Assembly: GCF_002995845.1 (NCBI RefSeq)
Contig: NZ_PVXP01000009.1
Span: forward strand, 1-64,000
Source of the DNA: Clostridium luticellarii
Lineage (GTDB): Bacteria; Bacillota; Clostridia; Clostridiales; Clostridiaceae
Reading direction: 5' to 3'
DNA length: 64,000 nucleotides
Part shown: one piece after another, positions 23,508 through 32,701 of the stretch
Layout: each line of letters opens with the position of its first letter
Numbering within the stretch: the first letter of the stretch is position 1
Notes under the pieces: model-generated
Database searches by the model: none
What the model was told of the DNA's origin: nothing
The model's input: the letters and a program-made list of their open reading frames with translations, nothing else
Made by a program: the position numbers and the translations under genes

Positions 23508-24332
23508 TCACTCCTTTATCGTTCCTCTGCCAGAGATTTTATTCATAACAGGAACATCATTCTTTTTAATACTTTCCAATCTAAAAAAATCCACACTGAG
23601 TTGTCCTACAGTAAGTGGATCTGCTTCTCTATCCTCCCTTATGCTGCTTATAGTCAGATATCTTCTATATTGAATATCCAGAGGTATCTTTGTATCCTGG
23701 ATCAGTTCATTTTCAACAGTAGAAATATAGTTGTTGGTTTCGCCTTTGTTTCTGCTTACAAAGTGACACCGTATAGTCTTTAATATTTTATTTGCGCCAA
23801 ACGTTGCAGGGGCAGGTTCAACCTTTAGTATTCTACAAAGTACAGAAGGTACAGCAAAATTCTTTCTCCAGTAGTCTGGATATACAGGTAAATTCGTAAG
23901 GCCGTTTATATAGCTTGATACAGCTTCAATCCATAGATCTACTGGAGATTCATCATCCCCGTGTAAAGCTATGACATTGAATTTTAAGCCCCTTGCTATG
24001 GCATCCCATTCCTCGTCTACAACATCATCACCAACGGTTCCATTAAAGACACATGTATAGCTTTCTCCTGTATCTTCAGCTATGGTCTGCAAATCCAATG
24101 CCGATATAACTTTCTCCATAAGAAAATCCAGGGTATTAAAGGTCAGCCTTTTGTCATAAAGCCATATCTGAATACCCCTGCTGTAGGATGTAGGATTGTT
24201 CTGTTTGTCGTCAGATCCCTGGAGAATTACCGCATATGGTTTAGGAGTAGATTTGTCAGGTACTGTAGGTTCATAGCAATCTGTAAGCTCTGGAATACTA
24301 TCTAATAGTTTGTTCCTTATTCCCTCACGCAT
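23508..24332 (-). CDS. Tail completion protein with two terminator-like halves
   Basis: 274 residues at the head-tail junction block. Residues 1-110 (IRNKLLDSIPELTD..., PKPYAVILQGSDDK, LDFLMEKVISAL) have the pattern of tail terminator/completion proteins; residues 130-255 (WIEAVSSYINGLTNLPVY, RYLTISSIREDREADPLTVGQL) look like a second protein of similar type, as in XkdJ-type genes. A fusion of two related domains is inferred from pattern only. Confidence 0.7.
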   Translation of the reverse strand: MREGIRNKLLDSIPELTDCYEPTVPDKSTPKPYAVILQGSDDKQNNPTSYSRGIQIWLYDKRLTFNTLDFLMEKVISALDLQTIAEDTGESYTCVFNGTVGDDVVDEEWDAIARGLKFNVIALHGDDESPVDLWIEAVSSYINGLTNLPVYPDYWRKNFAVPSVLCRILKVEPAPATFGANKILKTIRCHFVSRNKGETNNYISTVENELIQDTKIPLDIQYRRYLTISSIREDREADPLTVGQLSVDFFRLESIKKNDVPVMNKISGRGTIKE

Positions 24333-24540
24333 TGTTTTTAACCTCTTTTCTAGCCTTTCCTATAATTTTTACATTTTCAGCTTCAAATTCCAACCTAACT
24401 CTTGGATTTTTACCACATTCTAAATCTAAACCAGCAGTAATTATTGGTAGCTTATCTACATAATCAACTCCGTTTATTAATATTTTAGCAACTTTATTAT
24501 CAAAGTCGTAGTATACTTCAACATTAGGCAACTTTCCCAT
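24325..24540 (-). CDS. Hypothetical structural-region protein
   Basis: 71 residues, beta-rich (VEVYYDFDNKVAKILINGVDYV), overlapping the next gene by eight bases. Translationally coupled small protein of the connector block; not recognised. Confidence 0.65.
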   Translation of the reverse strand: MGKLPNVEVYYDFDNKVAKILINGVDYVDKLPIITAGLDLECGKNPRVRLEFEAENVKIIGKARKEVKNNA

Positions 24541-24546
24541 ATATAA

Positions 24547-24957
24547 TCAATCCTCCCATAATTTAATTACATCATCCCTGATTTTATATTTATTTCTTTC
24601 CATTGTTGGTCCTACAGTTGAATATTTCTTGGTACCTGGATGATGTACAAGCTTAACCGGGTGATCTGCACCTTTCCAGTATAAAGCTTTCTTATCTTTG
24701 GGTCTTATTATGTGTGGCTTTGACCCATCTTCTAAGATTCCACCATACTCAACTCCATGGCTTAGGGAAATAGTAATTTGATTATTATTCATGGTTGCAT
24801 CACAATGAATCCCCTGCCTTGCATGGGCAGTTCTATCCTTCCATGGTGCATCTGCTTTAGCTTCATTTTCTAAGCTTTTTGCCCAGTTATCAGCCAGTGC
24901 ATATAATCTAGCATTTTTTCTATTTATAAGGTCAAGTGCTTTATCACTAAAACTCAT
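24547..24957 (-). CDS. HK97 gp10-like head-tail protein (XkdI type)
   Basis: 136 residues. WAKSLENEAKADAPWKDRTAHARQGI and the ISLSHGVEYGGILEDGSKP segment are the hallmark of HK97 gp10/XkdI proteins, which form part of the neck. One base shared with the neighbour upstream. Confidence 0.88.
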   Translation of the reverse strand: MSFSDKALDLINRKNARLYALADNWAKSLENEAKADAPWKDRTAHARQGIHCDATMNNNQITISLSHGVEYGGILEDGSKPHIIRPKDKKALYWKGADHPVKLVHHPGTKKYSTVGPTMERNKYKIRDDVIKLWED

Positions 24958-25340
24958 TACATCACCTTCTCAAGTCCACAATCATAACCACATATCTCAC
25001 CATTTACTATCTGTGGATATACATTTTTTATCTTCATATGACCATAGGAGCAATCAAATTCTATGGAACTCTTGCTATCAATGCTTAAATCTGCTTCACT
25101 GTCAGCTAACATTCCATAAGCTGTGTTTTGATATGAAGTCCCTATAGTGCTGGTAGATACATTAATACTGCTGTCATAAGTTTTTTGTGGAAATATCCTG
25201 ACTGTTAAAGTTACATCATCTTTTATTTCCTCAAGATGTCCATTTACAAGCTTTTTAATGGTTTTAGTAAAAGATATCTCTATAGGATTTTGATCTATGC
25301 TCCACTTGATGTCCTTTTTTCTTCTCTCTGCTGTAATCAT
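24957..25340 (-). CDS. Head-tail joining protein (XkdH type)
   Basis: 127 residues, in the place of the PBSX stopper/joining protein. The order beta-strand, VRIFPQKTY, then IEFDCSYGHMKIKNVYPQI fits phage head-closure proteins. Stop and start overlap the neighbours (ATGA type), so translation is coupled. Confidence 0.7.
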   Translation of the reverse strand: MITAERRKKDIKWSIDQNPIEISFTKTIKKLVNGHLEEIKDDVTLTVRIFPQKTYDSSINVSTSTIGTSYQNTAYGMLADSEADLSIDSKSSIEFDCSYGHMKIKNVYPQIVNGEICGYDCGLEKVM

Positions 25341-25666
25341 AGGCTTATCTCCGTATCAGAGCCAATCATAAAGCTTGATCTTCCAGTGCACATATTTTTG
25401 TACTTCTCTGCATTTTTATAGCATAAGTTGGCAATATCAGTAAGAGTAGAATATTGATATCTCTCTTGTCCTACCTGATATATATTAGGATCGTCAGTGT
25501 GATCCTCCTGCATGGTAGCTTTCATCATCCACCCTTCACTTGCAGCACAATAAATACAATCTGCATCAGACATTAAAGAATCAAGTTCAGCATCATCAAA
25601 AGTCTTACTGTCTCTATCATTCAATAACATTCTCAATTTTGTTCTTAAACTCTCAGTTGGTGTCAC
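25337..25666 (-). CDS. Head-tail connector (adaptor) protein
   Basis: 109 residues, helical, gp6/gp15-like adaptor pattern: LRTKLRMLLNDRDSKTFDDAELDSLM at the N-terminus and YSTLTDIANLCYKNAEKYKNM later. It comes first after the capsid gene and binds the portal from below. Confidence 0.75.
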   Translation of the reverse strand: MTPTESLRTKLRMLLNDRDSKTFDDAELDSLMSDADCIYCAASEGWMMKATMQEDHTDDPNIYQVGQERYQYSTLTDIANLCYKNAEKYKNMCTGRSSFMIGSDTEISL

Positions 25667-25680
25667 AATATCACCTCCAT

Positions 25681-25713
25681 AAAAAATAGCACCTACATCT
25701 GTAAATGCTATTT
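25681..25713 (-). terminator. Hairpin after capsid gene
   Basis: Leftward AAATAGCA ... TGCTATTT stem with further GTA/TAC pairs, followed by TTTT. It begins within the last codons of the capsid gene and would lower expression of the neck genes relative to capsid. Confidence 0.7.
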
Positions 25714-26742
25714 CAACGCTATCTGCTGCACATTTTCATCAATGGCCGCGAACACACCCCTGTAACAATATCCAACTATCTGTGCCTCCACAAGTCTGCT
25801 TAAATCAGGATTACCAGTTTCAGTTGTCAAATCCTTTTTGACAAGTTCCTTGAATCCTCTCTGTGGTCTTATTAGGTATGCAGTTCCCGGAGTAACTCCT
25901 TTATATTCATAGCTCTTTTTACCAACATTAACGCTCCAACCATCATAGTAAATTATCGTTGATATACCAGCTACAGAAGGATATATTGAACCCTCAAGCT
26001 GATGTCCTCCTCTTATTGCCATTTCTATGTCTGTCTGGTCAGCCTTTGAAGCAAGAAGTATTGTGCCTGGTCTTTTGGCAATTACAGTATCCTTTATAGC
26101 CTGGTTCAACGTCCTCCATATTCCGAGCCACAGAGGATCATCAGCCTTGCCCTGAAATGCTGTTTTATTGCCAGCTTTATAAGGAGCACCAATTATAGGA
26201 TACAAATGCATGTGGTTCAGAAGTGCATTGTATGCCTGCCCCATAGACTTATTTAATATTTCGACATTGAAAGTCTGGTTGAAGTCCACCATTTCCTTTG
26301 TATATTCAAAGCCTGTTGCATATGTCTGTATTCTTGCTACAGGGCCATGTTCAGCGCTCAGCGAACCGAATTTAACCTCTTCTCCTTCTATATGCTCCAA
26401 GAATACACAATTTCCATAGAGAGCCCATTTGGCATCCAGTGTCTGAGGTAAATTAGGATCTGAAATTGTATCGTATATAGGGCTGTATAAAAGCTGAACT
26501 TCTTCCCTCCCAAGTTCCACATCCAGAGTAACTTTCCTCAAAAGTTCCTTAAGGTTCGCAGTAGAACCAAAGGTCATCATTTCACCGAGTGGCTTCGTAA
26601 GCATCAGTGTTTCCATCTCACCATTTACGAGCTTTTTCTTGGCATAATCAGTTTTGCCATATACCTCAAAAGGTACATCCTCTTCTATAGTCATGGATCT
26701 TTTTTTATCTAGCATTGTGTCCTGGCTTATAATTTTAACCAT
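25708..26742 (-). CDS. Major capsid protein (HK97 fold)
   Basis: 344 residues, XkdG-type major head protein; the build (VTLDVELGREEVQLLYSPIYDTISDPNLPQ, EYTKEMVDFNQTF, GTILLASKADQTD) fits the HK97-fold capsids of clostridial PBSX-like phages. It follows the decoration gene, and a partial terminator lies at its end. Two GEM motifs near residues 41 and 53 repeat a tripeptide frequent in the scaffold/protease. Confidence 0.9.
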   Translation of the reverse strand: MVKIISQDTMLDKKRSMTIEEDVPFEVYGKTDYAKKKLVNGEMETLMLTKPLGEMMTFGSTANLKELLRKVTLDVELGREEVQLLYSPIYDTISDPNLPQTLDAKWALYGNCVFLEHIEGEEVKFGSLSAEHGPVARIQTYATGFEYTKEMVDFNQTFNVEILNKSMGQAYNALLNHMHLYPIIGAPYKAGNKTAFQGKADDPLWLGIWRTLNQAIKDTVIAKRPGTILLASKADQTDIEMAIRGGHQLEGSIYPSVAGISTIIYYDGWSVNVGKKSYEYKGVTPGTAYLIRPQRGFKELVKKDLTTETGNPDLSRLVEAQIVGYCYRGVFAAIDENVQQIALK

Positions 26743-26758
26743 GCTTCAATTCCTCCTT

Positions 26759-27157
26759 CTATGCGTATTGTGGCAGCAGTATAAACCAAATTACATTATT
26801 GCTGTCCTTTGGCTGTGTAACTCTGCCTACAAGTCTGTTTGTTCCTTCTGTTATGGTAAATTTCTTTGCTGTATCATCCCAGTAGATCTTATCCCCTTGA
26901 TTAAAGGCTTCAGTAGTAACAATATTGTCAGTTTCATATTCTGCCTGTTCTATAGTTAAGGTAACCTCATCAGTCTGTCCTTCTCCTGTAGTCACTGCTT
27001 GTGCTGCCACCCCAAAGAAGCCTCCTAGAAGATAAAACTGTTGTGCTTCTATAGTGGTATTTTCAGGCACCACAACCTTGACGCTTTTGCCATCACTTAT
27101 TTTTGCTCTTGTAACCTGCTGTTCTTCACTTGGTACTGGTTGTCCTGCATATGACAT
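26759..27157 (-). CDS. Capsid decoration protein (DUF2190)
   Basis: 132 residues. The pattern VVVPENTTIEAQQFYLLGGFFGVAAQAV ... GDKIYWDDTAKKFT ... RLVGRV is that of DUF2190 proteins, trimers that cement the capsid at local threefold axes. It lies between scaffold and capsid genes as usual. Confidence 0.85.
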   Translation of the reverse strand: MSYAGQPVPSEEQQVTRAKISDGKSVKVVVPENTTIEAQQFYLLGGFFGVAAQAVTTGEGQTDEVTLTIEQAEYETDNIVTTEAFNQGDKIYWDDTAKKFTITEGTNRLVGRVTQPKDSNNVIWFILLPQYA

Positions 27158-27172
27158 GTTTTCTCACTCTCC

Positions 27173-28312
27173 TTATATTCTTGATTTTCTAACACTTACA
27201 CCACTGCCGATATTACCACCTGCAGGGGTGCCTGGCACTTCCGTACCTGTCGGCATATCTAAATGTTCTTGTGATATTAGGTTCTTGACAAACTCATCCT
27301 TCAGGATGTTGTCAATTTCACCTGAAATAACTTCCTTTGCAGCTCCATCTTCAACCTTCAGCATCTTTTTAATAAGATTCTGTGCCATCTCGCCAGTAAC
27401 CTTCTCTTTGACAACATCATCTACAACCTTTTGAAACCCTGCTTTTTCAGCATTTTCAACAGCTTCATGAGCTTTTTTTGCCACATCCACTATATCCATT
27501 TCTCCGGTAACTGCAAGTGCTTCTTTGACCTTGTCCAGAGTACCCTTGGCATCTACTGCCTGCTTGACATCCTCCATTTCACCTGCTATAAGTTCCTTGG
27601 TTATGCCAAGTTCACCAAACACCTGCTTGTAAGTAACTGAACCTGTCTGCAATAATCCTTTCAAATTCTGCATTAATTCCTTAAAATCCATTGTTTTGCC
27701 TCCCTTGTTATCATCATTTTTTATTGTCGAATCCATTTCCATGCCTACTATAGATGTAGGCATACCTGGTCTGTGAAGTGGTGTCCAGTCAATACTTAAT
27801 GGGTTGTATCCTGTAACATCCATTTCTCCGGTACCAGAATTCTTTTTGAGTTTTGGATATCCAAAAATAGAAACCTCTTTAATTCTTCCAGTTCTAACCC
27901 ATCTTTTTAATTGTGCGGCATCAGCATCGATCAAACCCCTAAAATATGCCTTATTCCCCTGCATCTTTGCACCAATCCAGGAAGTTACTGGAGGAACAAA
28001 TTGAGTACTTACATCTTCAGCCTTCTGGTGCCCTAAAAATCCATTTAGAGTATTGGTATTTACATAGTCCACAATATTTTTCAGGCTTTCAGGCTTATAG
28101 TTCCACCCTCTCTTAGATTTGGTGGCCGGTATTTCAACTGCGACCTCCAGGGGGTCCTTGTCCATGGATTTCATTAAATCAAGATCTACGCCCTGAGCTA
28201 ATGGAATATCACTGGGTTTAACCTGTGAAATACTTGCACTTAATGAATCCATTTCTCCATAGACTTCATCTGCCATTTCTCCTATAGGTTTGTATAGGAA
28301 CATTTTAATCAC
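27173..28312 (-). CDS. Prohead protease fused to scaffold (XkdF type)
   Basis: 379 residues. N-terminal half about 50-195 is XkdF-like (LGHQKAEDVSTQFVPPVTSWIG; RTGRIKEVSIFGYPKL; YNPLSIDWTPLHRPGMP, with candidate catalytic His/Ser). The C-terminal half (about 205-350) is a charged helical scaffold. The tripeptide GEM, usually followed by an acidic residue, occurs six times with a seventh SGEID, spread over linkers and scaffold, so it may be the site cut by the protease during maturation. Confidence 0.82.
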   Translation of the reverse strand: MIKMFLYKPIGEMADEVYGEMDSLSASISQVKPSDIPLAQGVDLDLMKSMDKDPLEVAVEIPATKSKRGWNYKPESLKNIVDYVNTNTLNGFLGHQKAEDVSTQFVPPVTSWIGAKMQGNKAYFRGLIDADAAQLKRWVRTGRIKEVSIFGYPKLKKNSGTGEMDVTGYNPLSIDWTPLHRPGMPTSIVGMEMDSTIKNDDNKGGKTMDFKELMQNLKGLLQTGSVTYKQVFGELGITKELIAGEMEDVKQAVDAKGTLDKVKEALAVTGEMDIVDVAKKAHEAVENAEKAGFQKVVDDVVKEKVTGEMAQNLIKKMLKVEDGAAKEVISGEIDNILKDEFVKNLISQEHLDMPTGTEVPGTPAGGNIGSGVSVRKSRI

Positions 28313-28627
28313 CTACCTTTTCATTTCTTGAAGTGAGTCCTTCAATCGTTTTGAAAATTCTCTCGCACATTTCTTTACATCATCAGGTGAAATTTGAGAA
28401 TCAGTATTAAATCCAATATCTTTATTTTCAGTACACTCGGTAATTGCTATTGCCTGAACGTCAGATAAACATACACAAACAATCCCTTCTGTATCCTCAA
28501 ATTCATAACCTGAATAGGATCTATGTTTAACCTTTTTAAAACATTCTTTGAGCCCTATTAAATCATCTTCCTTTGCAGTACCGCCTATGCTATTCCCGCC
28601 TTTAAGCCAGATTGTATAATCTTTCAC
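28313..28627 (-). CDS. Hypothetical phage head-region protein
   Basis: 104 residues. The N-terminal DYTIWLKGGNSIGGTAKEDDL resembles small proteins found beside minor head genes of clostridial phages; C-terminus is a charged helix. It ends one base before the scaffold/protease start. Function unknown. Confidence 0.65.
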   Translation of the reverse strand: MKDYTIWLKGGNSIGGTAKEDDLIGLKECFKKVKHRSYSGYEFEDTEGIVCVCLSDVQAIAITECTENKDIGFNTDSQISPDDVKKCAREFSKRLKDSLQEMKR

Positions 28628-28654
28628 CCTTATTCCTCCTTAAATTTGAGCATA

Positions 28655-28690
28655 ATAAAAGCACCTACCTTTTTCACTTAGTAAGTGCCT
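28655..28690 (-). terminator. Terminator-like hairpin in head block
   Basis: Leftward GCACTTAC ... GTAGGTGC stem (28681-28688 with 28661-28668, one wobble), 12-base loop, then TTTTATTAT. Nearly the same stem as at 18332-18356. Confidence 0.7.
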
Positions 28691-28691
28691 T

Positions 28692-28931
28692 TTAATACCA
28701 CGCTACAAGATCATTGTCTTTAAAATCCTTTTTTGAAGCATATTCCTCAATTCTTTTAATAGCATGTGCAGCATATCTTTTCCCAAAATCTTCTGTTGAA
28801 TCCTTTAGAAATAATCTTTCTTTGGTTTTTAAATCTAACGCTACCTTCCCAGGATGTTTTTGGTTATCCTCCGGAAAATACTCATATATCACTCTATCAT
28901 CTGTCAATTCTATTAATCTTATAGTTACCAA
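28692..28931 (-). CDS. Hypothetical phage protein
   Basis: 79 residues, mixed beta/helix, ending GKRYAAHAIKRIEEYASKKDF. It sits between the minor head gene and a terminator-like hairpin. Not recognised. Confidence 0.65.
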   Translation of the reverse strand: MVTIRLIELTDDRVIYEYFPEDNQKHPGKVALDLKTKERLFLKDSTEDFGKRYAAHAIKRIEEYASKKDFKDNDLVAWY

Positions 28932-28944
28932 ATATCACCCCTCC

Positions 28945-31185
28945 TTAATCTAAGTTGTTTTTCTTTAAGTATTTAATTAGCGCCTTGCTGTAGTTATATT
29001 TGCTTTCAGCTAATTTATGGGCTTCCTTATAATTTTTATTATATCTGTTCATCAGCTCATATTCAAGCCTTTCATGTTTTAACATTATTATGTCATGTTC
29101 TTGAATATTTTTGCCTTCCCTGAGCCTTTGCCATGACTGTGACATATCATAATCAGCGTCAAAATTTCTGTATCCTCCGTATAAATCATATTTATTTATA
29201 AACACATGATTATAAACTTTTCCTATTGATTTGGCACTAATTCCAGTGTTTTTAGATATTGTTTCTACTTCCAAATTTTTATCTCTATTTCTCACTGATT
29301 TATAATATTGTTCAGCGTGTTTTTCTCTTAACTTATTATCAGGATCATTTTTACCCGTCAATGCCCCTCTTATTGCTCCTTTGTCTTTTGCTATAGTTTT
29401 ATTTCTCATGCCTTTAAATGATTTTAGCCATTTTCTCATAGCTAAACCTAGCTCATTAGGCTTTGAGAGTTCTGCATTCATAAATACTTCTGCAAAAAAT
29501 TCTCCATAACTTTCTTTGCCGTATCTCGATATGTTACTATTAAAATCAAATTTAGGGTTATTTTTCTTTGCAATATCAATTATCTCGTCATAACAACGCT
29601 TCTTAACTTTCATTTCAATATCGGTATACCATTTAAGCACTGCTTTTGAAGTCTTTCTCTTTGTGTTTATAAATTGCATAGGCTTGTCAGGTATCCAGCC
29701 TTTAGCCCTCATTTCATCCTCTATTAATTTATTTTGAAGCATATGCCCATATTCATGTGTAACGGTACTTATAGATAATTCTTCATTAGTTAGTGCCCTT
29801 GGCATAAAATAACCCTTCTCTGTCGCTGTTTTCTCATATTTTATTAATTTATTAAAATTACTGTAATCATCTGGACACAAAGATAGATTTTGTCTGGTCG
29901 GATTTGTTGCTTCGTTTGCTACATAAGCAATTGCATTGCCACCTCTGCTTGATGAGCATATAGTAGTATTTACAGAATCATGAATTACACCATATTTACT
30001 CTCTAATTTTTCTAATTGTCTTGTATTGTTTATTATTAATTTTGGGTCGACATTTTCCATGAAACTATCTTCAACCTCTGTAAAGCCTATTTCATTTGTG
30101 AGTGCTTTCTTTGCATCTTCTACTGTTTTTATATCCGAATCTTTATCGGGTTTAACTTTATTGCCATTATTTTTTATATACATGGACGATTTCTTATAAA
30201 CATTTTGATACCAATCTTCAAGTCCCGGTTCACTCCCTGGATTCCTATCCCATCTCTTAAGCCTGTCAACAAAATCACTGGGATTCTCATTAACTGTAAG
30301 AGTTATGCACAAGCAGTTCGGGTGGAAGGGATATGCAGGAGCCTTGTCAATCGGGTATACTCCAATCCCAAGTCCATAGTCATCAACGCCACATATGTGG
30401 TCGCATATATCAAGTCTTGGATGAGAACCAGAAAGTATAAATTTGACTCCACTGCATGAAGGACTTACCATAGCACTTTGAATGGTAGCTTCACCATATG
30501 CAGCAGTCATTTCAGTTCTGGCAAGCCTCAAAGATTCATAACATAGATCTTCAGGTACCCTGTTTCCCATTCTTTTCATCATATTTGGATATTGCTTAGC
30601 CAGCGTTTTTCTGCCTGTTTTAACGTATTTGTCAAGCATCCTAGAAGTTTTAACACAGTCCTGGCCTTCTGCAACTGCATCCTGGATTATCTCAGTCATA
30701 TTTTCTCTATACCGTTTGGATTTTGTCCATATCCTATCGGAAAGATACAATCCTTCGTTAGCCCTTGCCCAGCAAGTTTCAATTGCTCGTTGGTTTACAT
30801 TAAAATATAATGTTTTAACCTTAGACGTAGATACCTTAGCAATCCCAGCTTCTTTAATTGCTTTAATGTCTATAGATTTAGCATATTCTGTAGCCGCTTC
30901 TGCATTTGCCTTTATATACTCTTTAAATATCGCAGTAAGCTGCCCCTCAAGTTTATTCTGCTGTTTCTTCAACATTTCAATCAATACTAGAAGCTGTGCT
31001 TTTCTTATCTTAGAAGTACCACCTTTTTTAAGTTCATTGGATATGTCCTTGACAAGTCTTATATAAAATGCTCTTATTTCAGTTTCGTTATTGAGCCTTA
31101 AATCTATATACTTTTTTCTGGCCTGAAGTGCCCAGGTTTTATAATCACCAGCACTTTTCTTTAAATCATCTATTTCCTTACTCAT
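28945..31185 (-). CDS. Minor head protein (SPP1 gp7 family) fused to metallopeptidase and effector-like domain
   Basis: 746 residues. Residues about 150-300 are the SPP1 gp7/Mu gpF head morphogenesis domain (LARTEMTAAYGEA, CDHICGVDDY, PFHPNCLCITLTV). After a linker comes a zinc metallopeptidase-like domain with HEYGH at 477-481 and a glutamate-rich EFFAEVF at 562-568, giving the third ligand. The last about 110 residues (NTGISAKSIGKVYNHVF, SQSWQRLREG, MLKHERLEYELMNRY) form a separate domain that recalls segments at the end of phage head and polymorphic toxin proteins. Such extensions may be carried in the head and injected. Overlaps the portal gene by eight bases. Confidence 0.85.
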   Translation of the reverse strand: MSKEIDDLKKSAGDYKTWALQARKKYIDLRLNNETEIRAFYIRLVKDISNELKKGGTSKIRKAQLLVLIEMLKKQQNKLEGQLTAIFKEYIKANAEAATEYAKSIDIKAIKEAGIAKVSTSKVKTLYFNVNQRAIETCWARANEGLYLSDRIWTKSKRYRENMTEIIQDAVAEGQDCVKTSRMLDKYVKTGRKTLAKQYPNMMKRMGNRVPEDLCYESLRLARTEMTAAYGEATIQSAMVSPSCSGVKFILSGSHPRLDICDHICGVDDYGLGIGVYPIDKAPAYPFHPNCLCITLTVNENPSDFVDRLKRWDRNPGSEPGLEDWYQNVYKKSSMYIKNNGNKVKPDKDSDIKTVEDAKKALTNEIGFTEVEDSFMENVDPKLIINNTRQLEKLESKYGVIHDSVNTTICSSSRGGNAIAYVANEATNPTRQNLSLCPDDYSNFNKLIKYEKTATEKGYFMPRALTNEELSISTVTHEYGHMLQNKLIEDEMRAKGWIPDKPMQFINTKRKTSKAVLKWYTDIEMKVKKRCYDEIIDIAKKNNPKFDFNSNISRYGKESYGEFFAEVFMNAELSKPNELGLAMRKWLKSFKGMRNKTIAKDKGAIRGALTGKNDPDNKLREKHAEQYYKSVRNRDKNLEVETISKNTGISAKSIGKVYNHVFINKYDLYGGYRNFDADYDMSQSWQRLREGKNIQEHDIIMLKHERLEYELMNRYNKNYKEAHKLAESKYNYSKALIKYLKKNNLD

Positions 31186-32701
31186 CTACATCACCATCTT
31201 GGCCACTTGTTGAACTATTTATCTCATCATCAAGTTTCTTTTTTTCATCATCGAGGCCTGCAGAGTCTCCCATCCTGAAATTTAGCATCTTGTCTTTGAT
31301 TATCTTTTCTCTTTCACCGGCAACACCTTCATCACTGGATATATAGTCATTCATGGTATCCACATATTCAGCCAGGAAGTTTGAAGCAGATTCAATCGAA
31401 ATAAATCCTCCAGTAATTGCAGTTTCAAGAGCTGTTGTAACATAATTAAGTGTTTCAGCACTCTCCTTGTCATCCTTTGGAGTTACTTCATCCCAACCAA
31501 GAGTCACGTCATATGAACTAAAATTGCCACCTGCTGATTGTGCTGACATAATTAAAACCATTCTGGCAAGCATACGCCACTGCTCAGTAAATTGTTCTCT
31601 CTTACGTCTTATCTTATTTGCCATGATAGGCATTTGTTCTTTTACTGAAGCTAATGCACTTGGAGTATGTACACCAAATACAAACTCTGGTACCTCGGAT
31701 ACATCAACAATACAATAAAATAAGAGGTTCAACAGTGGCTGCGCATCTCCCGTAGCACTATTAACCTCTACAAATCCTGCATCCTCATCAGGCGCCATAA
31801 ATAAAACTTCGTGTCCATTTAAGTTTATTGTTCCACCATCTTTAGCAAATTTAGTTGGATCTTCTATTCCAAAATTATTTCTTAGAAAACCAGCTACATC
31901 CTTGAGCTTCATTTTCAGCTTTGGGGTACTGTGCATCTTGCTTCCCTTGAGAGCATGAAGCATAACATCATGATATGCTTTTAATAGTGGCTCTATAGGT
32001 TCAATATCTGATTGGCCATACTTCAATGTTTCATCAGGTTCATTCTTAAAATGCACTATAGGTATAAATCCCCATGGATTTGGTGTTGTACCTGCTTGTA
32101 TCCCTTCTGGCATATCTCCATTTATCTGTATTGTCCTTTCGGTGGCTGTTATAGCCTGGGTAATATCGCATTTGTACTTATTACCGTCTATGTCCTGCCA
32201 TTCCTGATGGCTTTTTAGAATATATGCTGTTGGTTCTCCCGTTGTCGGGTCCAGCAGTATGTCCTTTATTTGCTCCGGAGGGATGAAATTATATACCAGC
32301 CTGTTGGGCTTATCCGGATACAATGGATTTAGAATTTCCTCACGTGTAATCCACACATAGCTGTCACCAAGCTTCAGGGCATCTGTGTGAGTTTTGAGCA
32401 TCTGTGATGTATTGTCCAGTGCAAAATCATCAAGTATCTCCTGCGCTGATTCGTCTTCACAATCAAAATGAGGTACTCCCATGAAGCCTACGGTTGAATT
32501 TATTATAGGCCGTACAAATGGAGCGCCTAGTTTATAATCGTCATTGCTATTCTGATATAGCTGCCTAGCAAGTTCATAATCCACCTGAGAGCTGTCCAGC
32601 TGATAGGTAGTTGTTGCAGTTCCTCCGGATATACGCATCTGCTCTCCTTTTGGATTCAGCAGTTTTAATTTCATGTTCTTAATAAAAGATTTTAACCCCA
32701 T
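31178..32701 (-). CDS. Portal protein (SPP1 gp6 type)
   Basis: 507 residues; forms the twelve-part ring through which DNA enters the head. FVRPIINSTVGFMGVPHF, the VYNFIPPEQIKDILLDPTTGEPTAY segment (split: FIPPEQIKDILLD) and GSKMHSTPKLKMK fit SPP1-type portals. It overlaps both TerL and minor head genes by a few bases, the normal packaging order. Confidence 0.92.
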   Translation of the reverse strand: MGLKSFIKNMKLKLLNPKGEQMRISGGTATTTYQLDSSQVDYELARQLYQNSNDDYKLGAPFVRPIINSTVGFMGVPHFDCEDESAQEILDDFALDNTSQMLKTHTDALKLGDSYVWITREEILNPLYPDKPNRLVYNFIPPEQIKDILLDPTTGEPTAYILKSHQEWQDIDGNKYKCDITQAITATERTIQINGDMPEGIQAGTTPNPWGFIPIVHFKNEPDETLKYGQSDIEPIEPLLKAYHDVMLHALKGSKMHSTPKLKMKLKDVAGFLRNNFGIEDPTKFAKDGGTINLNGHEVLFMAPDEDAGFVEVNSATGDAQPLLNLLFYCIVDVSEVPEFVFGVHTPSALASVKEQMPIMANKIRRKREQFTEQWRMLARMVLIMSAQSAGGNFSSYDVTLGWDEVTPKDDKESAETLNYVTTALETAITGGFISIESASNFLAEYVDTMNDYISSDEGVAGEREKIIKDKMLNFRMGDSAGLDDEKKKLDDEINSSTSGQDGDVDE

